From Xanthomonas sp. DAR 80977 (GTDB lineage Bacteria > Pseudomonadota > Gammaproteobacteria > Xanthomonadales > Xanthomonadaceae), in contig NZ_CP162487.1 in assembly GCF_041240605.1 (NCBI RefSeq), positions 3,851,001 to 3,915,000 of the forward strand: a DNA stretch of 64,000 nt, in the 5' to 3' direction. The notes below the pieces were generated by a model. That model had not been told where the DNA came from. It was given only the letters and a program-made list of their open reading frames with translations, and made no database searches. Position numbers and translations under genes: made by a program. Shown in pieces: positions 33,673-42,200 of this stretch. How positions within the stretch are numbered: the stretch's first letter is position 1; every line of letters begins with the position of its first letter.

Positions 33673-35354
33673 GCATTTCGCTGCCGCATCCCGGCGCCCA
33701 ATCCAAGACCCGCTGGTGGAGCTACCGCCCGCTGCTGAGCAACGAGGCCCTGGCGCTGGCCGCCAGTGCGTTCTTCGCCCTGGTCTGCAACGGCATGTTC
33801 TGGCGCAGCGCGATGAGCGGCCACCCCGGCGACCTGAAGCTGGGCCTGTCGCTGTTCCTGCTGCTGTTGTCGGTGCACGGGCTGCTGCTGGGCCTGCTGC
33901 TGTGGCGCGGCGTGGCCAAGCCGCTGCTGACCGTGCTGCTGCTCACCACCGCGTTCGCCACGCACTACATGAACAGCTACAGCGTCTACCTGGACGCGGA
34001 CATGCTGCGCAACGTGCTGGCCACCGACCACAAGGAATCGCGCGAACTGATGACCCCGGCGCTGATCGCGCCGCTGCTGTTCTACGCGGCGCTGCCGATC
34101 CTGGCGCTGTGGCGGCTGCGCCTGGTCAAGCGACCGCCGGGCAAGGCGCTGGCGATCCGCGCCGGCTTCCTGCTGGCGATGCTGGCGCTGGGCGGCATCG
34201 GCGCGATGCTGTCGTTCCAGGACCTGTCGGCGATGATGCGCAACCATCGCGAGATCCGCTACCTGGCCACGCCGATCAACTACCTGGTCGCGTTGCGGCA
34301 GAACCTCAAGTCCGACAGCCCCACGCACAAGGCGCCGAAGCTGCCGCTGGAACACGACGCGGTCGCCACCCCGCGCGCGCCCGGCGGCAAGCCGCGGCTG
34401 CTGGTGGTGGTGCTGGGCGAAACCGCGCGCGCGCAGAACTGGGGCCTCAACGGCTACGTGCGCCAGACCACGCCGCAGCTGGCGCAGCTGGACGTGATCA
34501 ACTTCCCCGACATGCATTCGTGCGGTACCAGCACCGAGGTCTCGGTGCCGTGCATGTTCTCGCCGTTCGGCCGCCACGACTACAACGAAGGCAACATCCG
34601 CAAGCACCAGTCGCTGCTGCACGTGCTCGAGCACGCCGGCATCGCCACGCTGTGGCGCGACAACCAGTCCGGCTGCAAGGGCGTGTGCGACGGCCTGACG
34701 ATCCAGCGCCTGGACGACGCCAAGGACCCGCAGCTGTGCAAGGACGGGCGCTGCATGGACGAGATCCTGCTGCAGGACCTGGCCGCGCAGGTGCGCGCCA
34801 AGCCCGGCGACCGCGTGGTCGTGCTGCACCAGCTCGGCAGCCACGGCCCCAGCTATTTCGAGCGCTATCCGGCCGGCTTCCGCCGCTTCACCCCGACCTG
34901 CGACACCGCCGACCTGGGCAACTGCGAGCGCGAGCTGATCGCCAATGCCTACGACAACTCGCTGCTGTACACCGACCACCTGCTGGCGCGCACCGTGTCC
35001 ACGCTGGAGGCGATGCCCGACTACGACACCGCGATGATCTACCTGTCCGACCACGGCGAATCGCTGGGCGAGAAGGGCCTGTACCTGCACGGCGTGCCCT
35101 ATGCGATCGCGCCGCAGGAGCAGACCCATGTACCGATGGTGATGTGGTTCTCGCCCGGCTTCGCCAGCGACCGCGGCCTGGACCTGTCGTGCCTGCGCGC
35201 GCGCGCCCACCAGTACACCGACCAGGACAACCTGTTCCCGTCGGTGCTAGGGCTGATGCAGGTCAAGACCGGAGTCTACGACCGCTCGCGCGACCTGTTC
35301 GCGCAGTGCGCCAGGGCGGCAGGCGAATCGCAGGCGGCACTCAACAACCGGTAG
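33669..35354 (+). CDS. eptA: Lipid A phosphoethanolamine transferase
   Basis: A 561-residue transferase of the EptA/MCR family. Five N-terminal membrane helices (residues 23-185) are followed by a periplasmic sulfatase-fold catalytic domain. Zinc and catalytic residues: E251 in LGETARAQNWGLNGY, the Thr pair in SCGTSTEVSVPCMFS (T289 best fits the nucleophile), and SDHGES for Asp/His. Cysteines in CKGVC, CKDGRC and CDTADLGNC fit the usual disulfides. It adds phosphoethanolamine to lipid A phosphate, lowering affinity for cationic peptides such as polymyxin. Co-translated with PAP2; probably controlled by the divergent two-component genes. Confidence 0.95.
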   Translation: MSISLPHPGAQSKTRWWSYRPLLSNEALALAASAFFALVCNGMFWRSAMSGHPGDLKLGLSLFLLLLSVHGLLLGLLLWRGVAKPLLTVLLLTTAFATHYMNSYSVYLDADMLRNVLATDHKESRELMTPALIAPLLFYAALPILALWRLRLVKRPPGKALAIRAGFLLAMLALGGIGAMLSFQDLSAMMRNHREIRYLATPINYLVALRQNLKSDSPTHKAPKLPLEHDAVATPRAPGGKPRLLVVVLGETARAQNWGLNGYVRQTTPQLAQLDVINFPDMHSCGTSTEVSVPCMFSPFGRHDYNEGNIRKHQSLLHVLEHAGIATLWRDNQSGCKGVCDGLTIQRLDDAKDPQLCKDGRCMDEILLQDLAAQVRAKPGDRVVVLHQLGSHGPSYFERYPAGFRRFTPTCDTADLGNCERELIANAYDNSLLYTDHLLARTVSTLEAMPDYDTAMIYLSDHGESLGEKGLYLHGVPYAIAPQEQTHVPMVMWFSPGFASDRGLDLSCLRARAHQYTDQDNLFPSVLGLMQVKTGVYDRSRDLFAQCARAAGESQAALNNR

Positions 35355-35463
35355 CGGCCCGGCGGCGGCGGACGCCACGCGCCGTTGCCGCGGCGCGGGT
35401 GGCCCTTGCGGCGAACCGAGCGGACCACTAGCCTTCGTCGCATTCGCCATCGAAGGATTCGCC

Positions 35464-37437
35464 GTGAACCACCGCCATCTACTGCTTGCGCTGTGCATCG
35501 GCGCGAGCGTGCTTGCGCTGTCCGCGTGCCGCAAGGAAGCGACCACCGAGACCGGCACCGCGCCGGCGCCGGCAGCGCCTAGCGAGAGCGCCGACCAGTT
35601 CGTCGCCCGCATCAACGAGGAGTACCGCGCGCTGCTGCCGGAACTGACCTCGGCGCAGTGGCTGTCGATCACCTACATCAACGGCGACTCGGAGCGGCTG
35701 GTGTCCAAGGCCAACGAGCGCTGGCTGACCACGCTCAACGGCTGGATCGCGCAGGCCAAGCGCTACGAGGGCACGCCGATGTCCGCCGACAGCGCGCGTG
35801 CGCTGCAGCTGCTGAAGCTGATGACCGCGATGCCGGCGCCGCGCGATCCGGCCAAGCTGGCCGAACTGGCCACGCTCGCCTCGAAGATGGAAGGCGCCTA
35901 CGGCGCGGCGACCTATTGCACCGGCGAAGGCGACGCGCGCCGCTGCCGGCAGCTGGGCGAACTGGAGGACGTGCTGCGCCGCAGCCGCGACTACGACCAG
36001 CAGCTCGACGCCTGGCAGGGCTGGCACGGCACCGCGCAGCCGCTGCGCAAGGACTACCAGCGCTTCGTCGAACTGGTCAACGAAGGCGCGCGCGAGATGG
36101 GCTACGCCGACACTGGCGCGATGTGGCGCAGCGGCTACGACATGCCGCCGGCGCAGATCGCCGCCGAGACCGACCGGCTGTGGAGCCAGGTCAAGCCGCT
36201 GTACGAGCAATTGCATTGCTACACCCGCGGCAAGCTCGACGCCGAGTACGGCAAGGACAAGGGCGAGGTCGCCGGCGGCCTGCTGCCGGCGCACCTGCTC
36301 GGCAACATGTGGCAGCAGGACTGGAGCAACCTGTGGGACCTGCTGCAGCCCTACCCCGGCGCCGGCAGCCTGGACATCACCGACACGCTGGAAAAGCAGT
36401 ACCAGAGCAACCTCGGCGCGGCCTTGGCACGGCGCAACGGCGACACCTCGCCGGAGGCGCGGTTCATGGCCCAGCGCGACGCGCAGCTGCAGAGCGCCAA
36501 GCAGATGACCGAGCGCGCGCAGGACTTCTACACCTCGCTGGCGATGCCCAAGCTGCCCGACAGCTACTGGGCACGCAGCCAGTTCATCAAGCCGCTGGAC
36601 CGCAACGTGGTCTGCCACGCCAGCGCCTGGGACATGGACATGGCCGGCGACGTGCGCACCAAGATGTGCATCAAGCCGAACGAGGAAGACTTCACCACCA
36701 TCTACCACGAGCTCGGCCACATCTATTACGACCTCGCCTACAACCCGCTGCCGCCGCTGTTCCAGGGCGGCGCCAACGACGGCTTCCACGAGGCGATCGG
36801 CGACACCATCGTGCTGGCGATGACCCCGCAATACCTGCATTCGATCGGCCTGGTCGAGGCGCCGCAGCTCAGCCGCGAGGCGCTGATCAACGCGCAGATG
36901 CGCATGGCCCTGGCGAAGGTGTCGTTCCTGCCGTTCGGGCTGATGATCGACCGCTGGCGCTGGGGCGTGTTCGACGGCTCGATCGCGCCGGAGCACTACA
37001 ACCAGGCCTGGTGGGACCTGAAGGCCAAGTACCAGGGCGTGGCCCCACCCACCCCGCGCGGCGAGGACTTCTTCGATCCCGGCGCCAAATACCACGTGCC
37101 CGGCAACACCCCGTACACCCGCTACTTCTTGTCGCACATCCTGCAGTTCCAGTTCTACAAGGGCCTGTGCGACGCGGCCGGCTACAAGGGCCCGCTCTAC
37201 GAATGCACCTTCTACGGCAACAAGGAGGCCGGGCAGAAGTTCTGGTCGATGCTGCAACGTGGCGGCAGCCAGCCGTGGCAGCTCACGCTCAAGGAACTGA
37301 CCGGCAACGACAAGCTCGACGCCGCCCCGCTGCTGGAATACTTCGCGCCGATGCAGGAGTGGCTCAAGCAGCAGAACCAGGGGCAGATGTGCAGGTGGGA
37401 GCTACCAAAAGCCGTGCATGCAACAGCACACCTGTAA
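35464..37437 (+). CDS. M2-family peptidyl-dipeptidase (bacterial ACE-like), lipoprotein
   Basis: A 657-residue zinc dipeptidyl carboxypeptidase of the angiotensin-converting-enzyme family, which occurs in Xanthomonas. Signal and lipobox LSAC (Cys near residue 22). Zinc motif HELGH (H415, E416, H419) with the third-ligand Glu in DGFHEAIGD. The start is a GTG at 35464. The C terminus is unusual: after QNQGQ the protein ends MCRWELPKAVHATAHL, where base composition turns AT-rich. The native end may have been replaced by acquired DNA. Confidence 0.93.
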   Translation: MNHRHLLLALCIGASVLALSACRKEATTETGTAPAPAAPSESADQFVARINEEYRALLPELTSAQWLSITYINGDSERLVSKANERWLTTLNGWIAQAKRYEGTPMSADSARALQLLKLMTAMPAPRDPAKLAELATLASKMEGAYGAATYCTGEGDARRCRQLGELEDVLRRSRDYDQQLDAWQGWHGTAQPLRKDYQRFVELVNEGAREMGYADTGAMWRSGYDMPPAQIAAETDRLWSQVKPLYEQLHCYTRGKLDAEYGKDKGEVAGGLLPAHLLGNMWQQDWSNLWDLLQPYPGAGSLDITDTLEKQYQSNLGAALARRNGDTSPEARFMAQRDAQLQSAKQMTERAQDFYTSLAMPKLPDSYWARSQFIKPLDRNVVCHASAWDMDMAGDVRTKMCIKPNEEDFTTIYHELGHIYYDLAYNPLPPLFQGGANDGFHEAIGDTIVLAMTPQYLHSIGLVEAPQLSREALINAQMRMALAKVSFLPFGLMIDRWRWGVFDGSIAPEHYNQAWWDLKAKYQGVAPPTPRGEDFFDPGAKYHVPGNTPYTRYFLSHILQFQFYKGLCDAAGYKGPLYECTFYGNKEAGQKFWSMLQRGGSQPWQLTLKELTGNDKLDAAPLLEYFAPMQEWLKQQNQGQMCRWELPKAVHATAHL

Positions 37438-37782
37438 ATACTGCATATATCTATTTAAAAAACCCTAGCCGCAGACGCGAAACCGGCGCAAGACAAGCGA
37501 CGCAGCTACATGTCGAGCTCTTATTTTCCGGACAACGACATACGCATTGCATTGCGCCTCGCCAATTTAGCTCGCCAAAGTACAGCCTTTCCAGGCCAAC
37601 CTCTTACACTCAACTAGTAAAATTTCTCGCACAATAAAATGACCAAAAATCAATATCAACAAGATCAATCCGCAAATGTATCGACACAACTTTCCTCCAG
37701 CAATCCCACTACTAAACAATAGATAAATTCATATCTATGCCACTGAATGCGAACAAGCTGAATGCTAGCCGCAAATTTGAGC
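37438..37782. other. AT-rich intergenic segment, likely left edge of acquired DNA
   Basis: 345 bp of distinctly AT-rich sequence (clearly below the rest of the window), with many TTTA, AAAATT and AATAAAATG stretches and no recognisable gene. It separates the M2 peptidase from the RHS locus. No insertion sequence, tRNA or direct repeat is visible at its edges. Confidence 0.65.
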
Positions 37783-38313
37783 CTAATCAGGCAAACCTTT
37801 CCTTTTTCTTTCGATCTGCAATTTTAGATCATTGAGCGGAAGAGGAGTACAACCCTCGTCCTTACACCCTCTAATCAATCCAATTCCAGTGGAAAATGCC
37901 CACTCCATGGGATCTCCATCCGACGGAGTCATTAAAATCTCAAGATCACACGAACCATCCGCCTTCAGTCTAACTCGCGCCCGATCCCAAGAAACACCCT
38001 TGATATTCACCGCACTTTCGTAGCTCAGAAGTACAAGCGTATTAGCATAACCAGATTTACAACCATTTGGCTCTTGCACCAAGAGCCTTGAGTCGGCCTT
38101 AAATTGCCCTATTAACGACCATACACGGTCATGAACACGATCTGTCGCTAGCGTCCTTGTAACCACATACGCTCCCTCAGTGATACACCAAGACGCAAGC
38201 CGAAATTCACATCCACGTATTGGAGAGCCTGCGGCTATAGTCGGCGGAGATGCCGAAACACGAAAAGCTACAGAAAAGAACACCACCCCACACATTAAAG
38301 TCAAGAGCTTCAT
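37783..38313 (-). CDS. Cysteine-rich exported protein, candidate RHS immunity protein
   Basis: A 176-residue protein I do not recognise. Signal peptide LLTLMCGVVFFSVAFRVSAS (cleavage near residue 22). The mature part has six Cys (RGCEF, SWCIT, NGCKSG, GSCDL, RGCKDEGC), fitting periplasmic disulfides. Its ATG at 38313 overlaps the stop of the RHS-core gene (TGATG), so it is translationally coupled. Position, small size and AT-rich coding fit the immunity partner of a polymorphic toxin, and its export matches the exported RHS-core protein. This role is inference. Confidence 0.7.
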   Translation of the reverse strand: MKLLTLMCGVVFFSVAFRVSASPPTIAAGSPIRGCEFRLASWCITEGAYVVTRTLATDRVHDRVWSLIGQFKADSRLLVQEPNGCKSGYANTLVLLSYESAVNIKGVSWDRARVRLKADGSCDLEILMTPSDGDPMEWAFSTGIGLIRGCKDEGCTPLPLNDLKLQIERKRKGLPD

Positions 38314-39257
38314 CAACAACCTCCATTTGCGGCAGTAACCCCTGGCGCACATGTATTCACATTCGTCGGTGCATTTATGATTTCACTGAGAGTCTGGCTG
38401 TTTGCAGGCTGCCCAGATAAATCCTTCATAACATTGGCAGGCCCAGCCACGTCCGCCGAGAGCCTCACTCCATTTGCTCCTACGCCACCTGAATACTGAT
38501 CACCCGCGCCACCGGCATGCCCCCCCAGTTCATGCGACACCGTTTCTGAAGTTGCGGCGTCCTGACCAGTTTTTCCAATGGTAATTTGATTGCCGCCAAT
38601 TGAATTTGTCTCAGAACGCCCACTCTGAGTAACACCTGCTGTGTTTTGAACAACATTGACCGTATTTATGCCAGATCCAGCATTTTGCTCCTGAATAGCC
38701 TGCGCCGTCACGGTTACATTAATTCCATTCACATTGACAGTTCCCGAATAATCCTGAGCTATTCTTGAATTAATCTGGGCAGCAGAAACGGGTGACGTCA
38801 CTCCAGTCAGAACATAATGCACAGTATAGGTCACCCGATTTGATGCCGACCAGTAAAGCTTTCCAACCCGTCCATCCGGGTCGTTAAATTTATACGGGTT
38901 ATTATACGCATACGCATAGACGTTGAAGTGCCGCATATCCTCGTTGTCATAGGCCGTTACCGGATCTACGCTCAGCATCTTCCCGACTCCCGGATCGTAG
39001 TACCGCTGCTGCATATACGCCAGCCCCGTCCCTGCATCCATCACGTGTCCTGCGTAGCCGGGCCCATCTGTCAGCGGGCGATTTAACAGACTTCCGTACG
39101 GCTCGTATTCACTACGCTCCACCACATTGCCACTGGCGTCGGTCACCGCGACTGGCGTTCCCAGTGCATCGGTGTGGTAGTAGATGACGGTTTGCGCATG
39201 CGCAGCGGCCACCAGGAACAGTGACGGCAAAAACATGAGGATGATAGTGCGCTTCAT
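38313..39257 (-). CDS. Exported RHS core protein with C-terminal HEXXGH domain
   Basis: A 314-residue protein. Signal peptide TIILMFLPSLFLVAAAHAQ (cleavage near 22), then the RHS-associated core: YYHTDALGTPVAVTDASGN, ERSEYEPYGSLL, YMQQRYYDPGVGKMLSVDP and YNNPYKFNDPDGR (about residue 140). The variable C-terminal part (about 175 residues) holds the HELGGH segment in ETVSHELGGHAGGAGDQY, fitting HEXXGH. The C-terminal part is clearly more AT-rich than the core, as in exchanged toxin tips. Normally this core is the end of a large RHS protein. Here it is its own gene, 11 bp after the large one. Confidence 0.85.
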   Translation of the reverse strand: MKRTIILMFLPSLFLVAAAHAQTVIYYHTDALGTPVAVTDASGNVVERSEYEPYGSLLNRPLTDGPGYAGHVMDAGTGLAYMQQRYYDPGVGKMLSVDPVTAYDNEDMRHFNVYAYAYNNPYKFNDPDGRVGKLYWSASNRVTYTVHYVLTGVTSPVSAAQINSRIAQDYSGTVNVNGINVTVTAQAIQEQNAGSGINTVNVVQNTAGVTQSGRSETNSIGGNQITIGKTGQDAATSETVSHELGGHAGGAGDQYSGGVGANGVRLSADVAGPANVMKDLSGQPANSQTLSEIINAPTNVNTCAPGVTAANGGC

Positions 39258-39268
39258 GGCATTCCCCC

Positions 39269-42200
39269 TTATTGCCCGACGGCCGTGACTTCGGCCGACC
39301 ACGCAGAGCACCCGTTGTTGTTGCAGGCGCAGACCTTGAACTTCGCCGACACGTTCGGCGTGCCGCTCACGGTGCTGGCGGTCATCCGGTTGGGGCCGTT
39401 GTAGACGATCGGACCGTTGAGCATGTAGCTGGTCGCGCCGGTCGATGCCCCCCAGCTGGCGCTGTAGCGCGTCTGGCTGGTGCTGGGGGTGGTGTAGTAA
39501 GCCTTGAGACCCGTCGGCACCGGCGGCGGCAAGGCGACCACTACCGTTCCCGTCCCGGACATGCCACTGCACCCCGAGCCGTTGCACGCGCGAACGCGGT
39601 AGACGTAGCTGCCATCGCCCTTGCCGGAGATTCCGGCACTGGTCCCGCCACCGTTGTAGACCTGGCTCCAACTGCTGCCGCCGTTGTTGCTCTCTTCCAG
39701 CTGGTAACTGGTGGCCGTCGCCACCGCCGACCAACTCACGGAGTAGCTGCCGGTGTTGCTGCTGGTGGGCACGGAGACGCTGGGGGTGGACGGCGGCAAC
39801 AACACGGTGGTCGTTGCGCTCGCCGAATAGGAACTACATCCGGAGCCGTTGCAGGCACGCACGCGGTAGGCATAGTTGCCGTTGCCCTTGCCAGAGATCC
39901 CAGCGCTGGTCCCGCTCCCGTTGTAGACCTGACTCCAATTGCTGCCGCCGTCGCCGCTCTCGTCCAACTGGTAGCTGGAGGCGGTCGCCACGCCCGACCA
40001 GCTCACGGAATAGCTGCCGTTGGTGCTGCTGCCGGGGACGGAGAGGCTGGGAGTGGACGGTGGCAACAATACAGTGGTCGTTGCGGTCGCCGAATAGGCG
40101 CCGCAACCGGAGCCGTTGCACGCGCGTACGCGGTAGGCATAGCTGCCGTTGCCTTTACCGGAAATCGCGGCGCTGGTCCCACCGGCGTTGTAGATCTGCG
40201 ACCAACTGCCGCCGCCGTTGCCGCTTTCTTCCAGCTGGTAGCTCGACGCGGTGGCGACGCTGGACCAGCTCACCGAGTAGCTACCGTTGGCACTGCTGGC
40301 GGGCGCCGACAGGCTCGGTGCGGCTGATGGAGGCAACGCCACGGTCGTCGTCGCAGTCGCCGAGTAAGCGCTACACCCGCTGGTGTTGCACGCCCGCACT
40401 CGATAGGCATAGGCGCCGTTGCCCTTGCCGCTGATCGCGATACTGGTGCCGCTGGCGTTGTAGATCTGCGACCAGCTGCCGCCGCCATTGCCGCTTTCGT
40501 CCAGTTGATAGCTGGTGGCGGACGCCACCGCGGTCCAGCTCACCGAGTAGCTGCCTGTGGCGTTGCTCGCAGGAGCAGACAAACTAGGCGCGCTCGCGGG
40601 AGGAAGCTGGACCACGGTGGTCCCCACGTTCGAGTACGCACTGCAGCCACCCGCGTTGCAGGCGCGGACGCGGTAGGTGTAGGTTCCGCTGCCCTTGCCG
40701 CTGATCACCTTGGTGGTGTCGTTGGCGCTGTAGATCTGCGACCAGGATGTGCCGCCGTTGCTGCTTTCCTCCAGCGGGTAGCTGGTGCTGGCGGCAACGC
40801 TCGTCCAGGAGACGGTGTAGCTGCCGGTGCTGTTGGCGGACGGCGCGCTCAGCGCAGGCGCGGACGATGGCGCCGGCGGCGGCGGCAGCACGGCGGTGGT
40901 GGTCGAGATGCCGGCGACCAGGCTCCCTGCCACGTAGACGTACGCCATGGCTTTGCCCTGGCGCAGGTCGTCGGCATACAGCAGTTGTCCATCGCGGTTG
41001 TAGAAGCTGCGCTTGCCGCCGGTGGTGTAGTCCAGCACCCGGCGACCGGCGCCGTCGTATGCGTAGCTGGCCTTGCCGGCAACGCTGCGCAACCGGTTGC
41101 CATAGTCGAACTGGTACAACTCGCCATTCTTGTTGGACAGGTTGCCCTGTACGTCGTAGGCCAGGCCGATGACGGTAGACCCTCCCGCCCCCTGGGTCAC
41201 GTTGCTCAAGCGATTGTGCGCATCGTAGACATAGCTGTGATCGCGCCCATGCACACGGACGCTGGCCAGGTTGTCGAGCACGTCGTAGGAGTAGCGCGCG
41301 ACATTGTCGCCGCCAAACATCACCGACTCTGCCGTGATCAACCGATCCAGGCCGTCGTAGGTCATGCTGCGGGTCTGCCGCGTCGTCGCATAATCGGTGA
41401 CCGAGGCGACATTGGCATTGGCGTCGTAGGCGTAGGCCATGTCCAGTGGGCCGCCGCCACCGACATCGCTGCTGCGCGCGGGCAATTGCCGCGCGTTCTG
41501 CGCCATCGTGTGGGCGATGCCGTTGCCGTAGGTGAATTGCTTGACCGCGCCGTTGGGGTAGTAGCTGATGCCCGTGGCGTACGTACCTGCCTGGGTAGGC
41601 TGACCCAAGGCATTGGGCGCGTAGTCCACGCTCAAGCCGGGCGATGTCTGTACGGCCAGATGGCCGTTGGCGTTGTAGGCGTACCCGGCGGACCAATCGA
41701 CGTCACCCCATTGCAGCCGCTCGCTGCTGGGCAGGCGCCGCTTGTTGTAGCCGTAGGTAGTGGTGACCGCATTGCCCGAGGCGTCGCTGGCGACCATGGA
41801 GGCGACCAGGCCATCCGGCTGGTAGGTGTAGGTGGTATTGCCGTTGCCGTCGGGGAAGGTGAGCGTCTTGATCCGGTTGCGCGCGTCGTAGGTCCGGGCG
41901 GCCTTGCGCGCGGCGATCGGCGCCGCCGTGCCGCTGGCATCGCAGGCAGTCGAGGGATCCAGACCGGCCGCCGACCAGGCGAGGTTGCCGGCGCCATCGT
42001 AGGCGGACAAGGTCGCGCCGGTTTCCGGCTCGACGCTGCGGCACAGTTGCTGATAGCCGTCGTAGGTGAAGCTGCGCGTCACCGCGATGCTGCCGTCCGC
42101 ATTACGGCGGGTCAGCGACAGCGGCTTGCCGTACGTGTCGCGCCCAATGTCCATGTAGGCGCCTTCGGGAAGGCTCAAGCTCACTGGCCAGTCCAAGATC

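Noticed and set aside
38520..38550. A classical HEXXH zinc peptidase motif in the RHS tip
   Set aside because: The residues are H-E-L-G-G-H, one residue longer than HEXXH; it was recorded as HEXXGH instead.
39530..40885. A CRISPR-like array
   Set aside because: The ~270-bp periodicity is in frame, encodes FN3 domains and has no short unique spacers.
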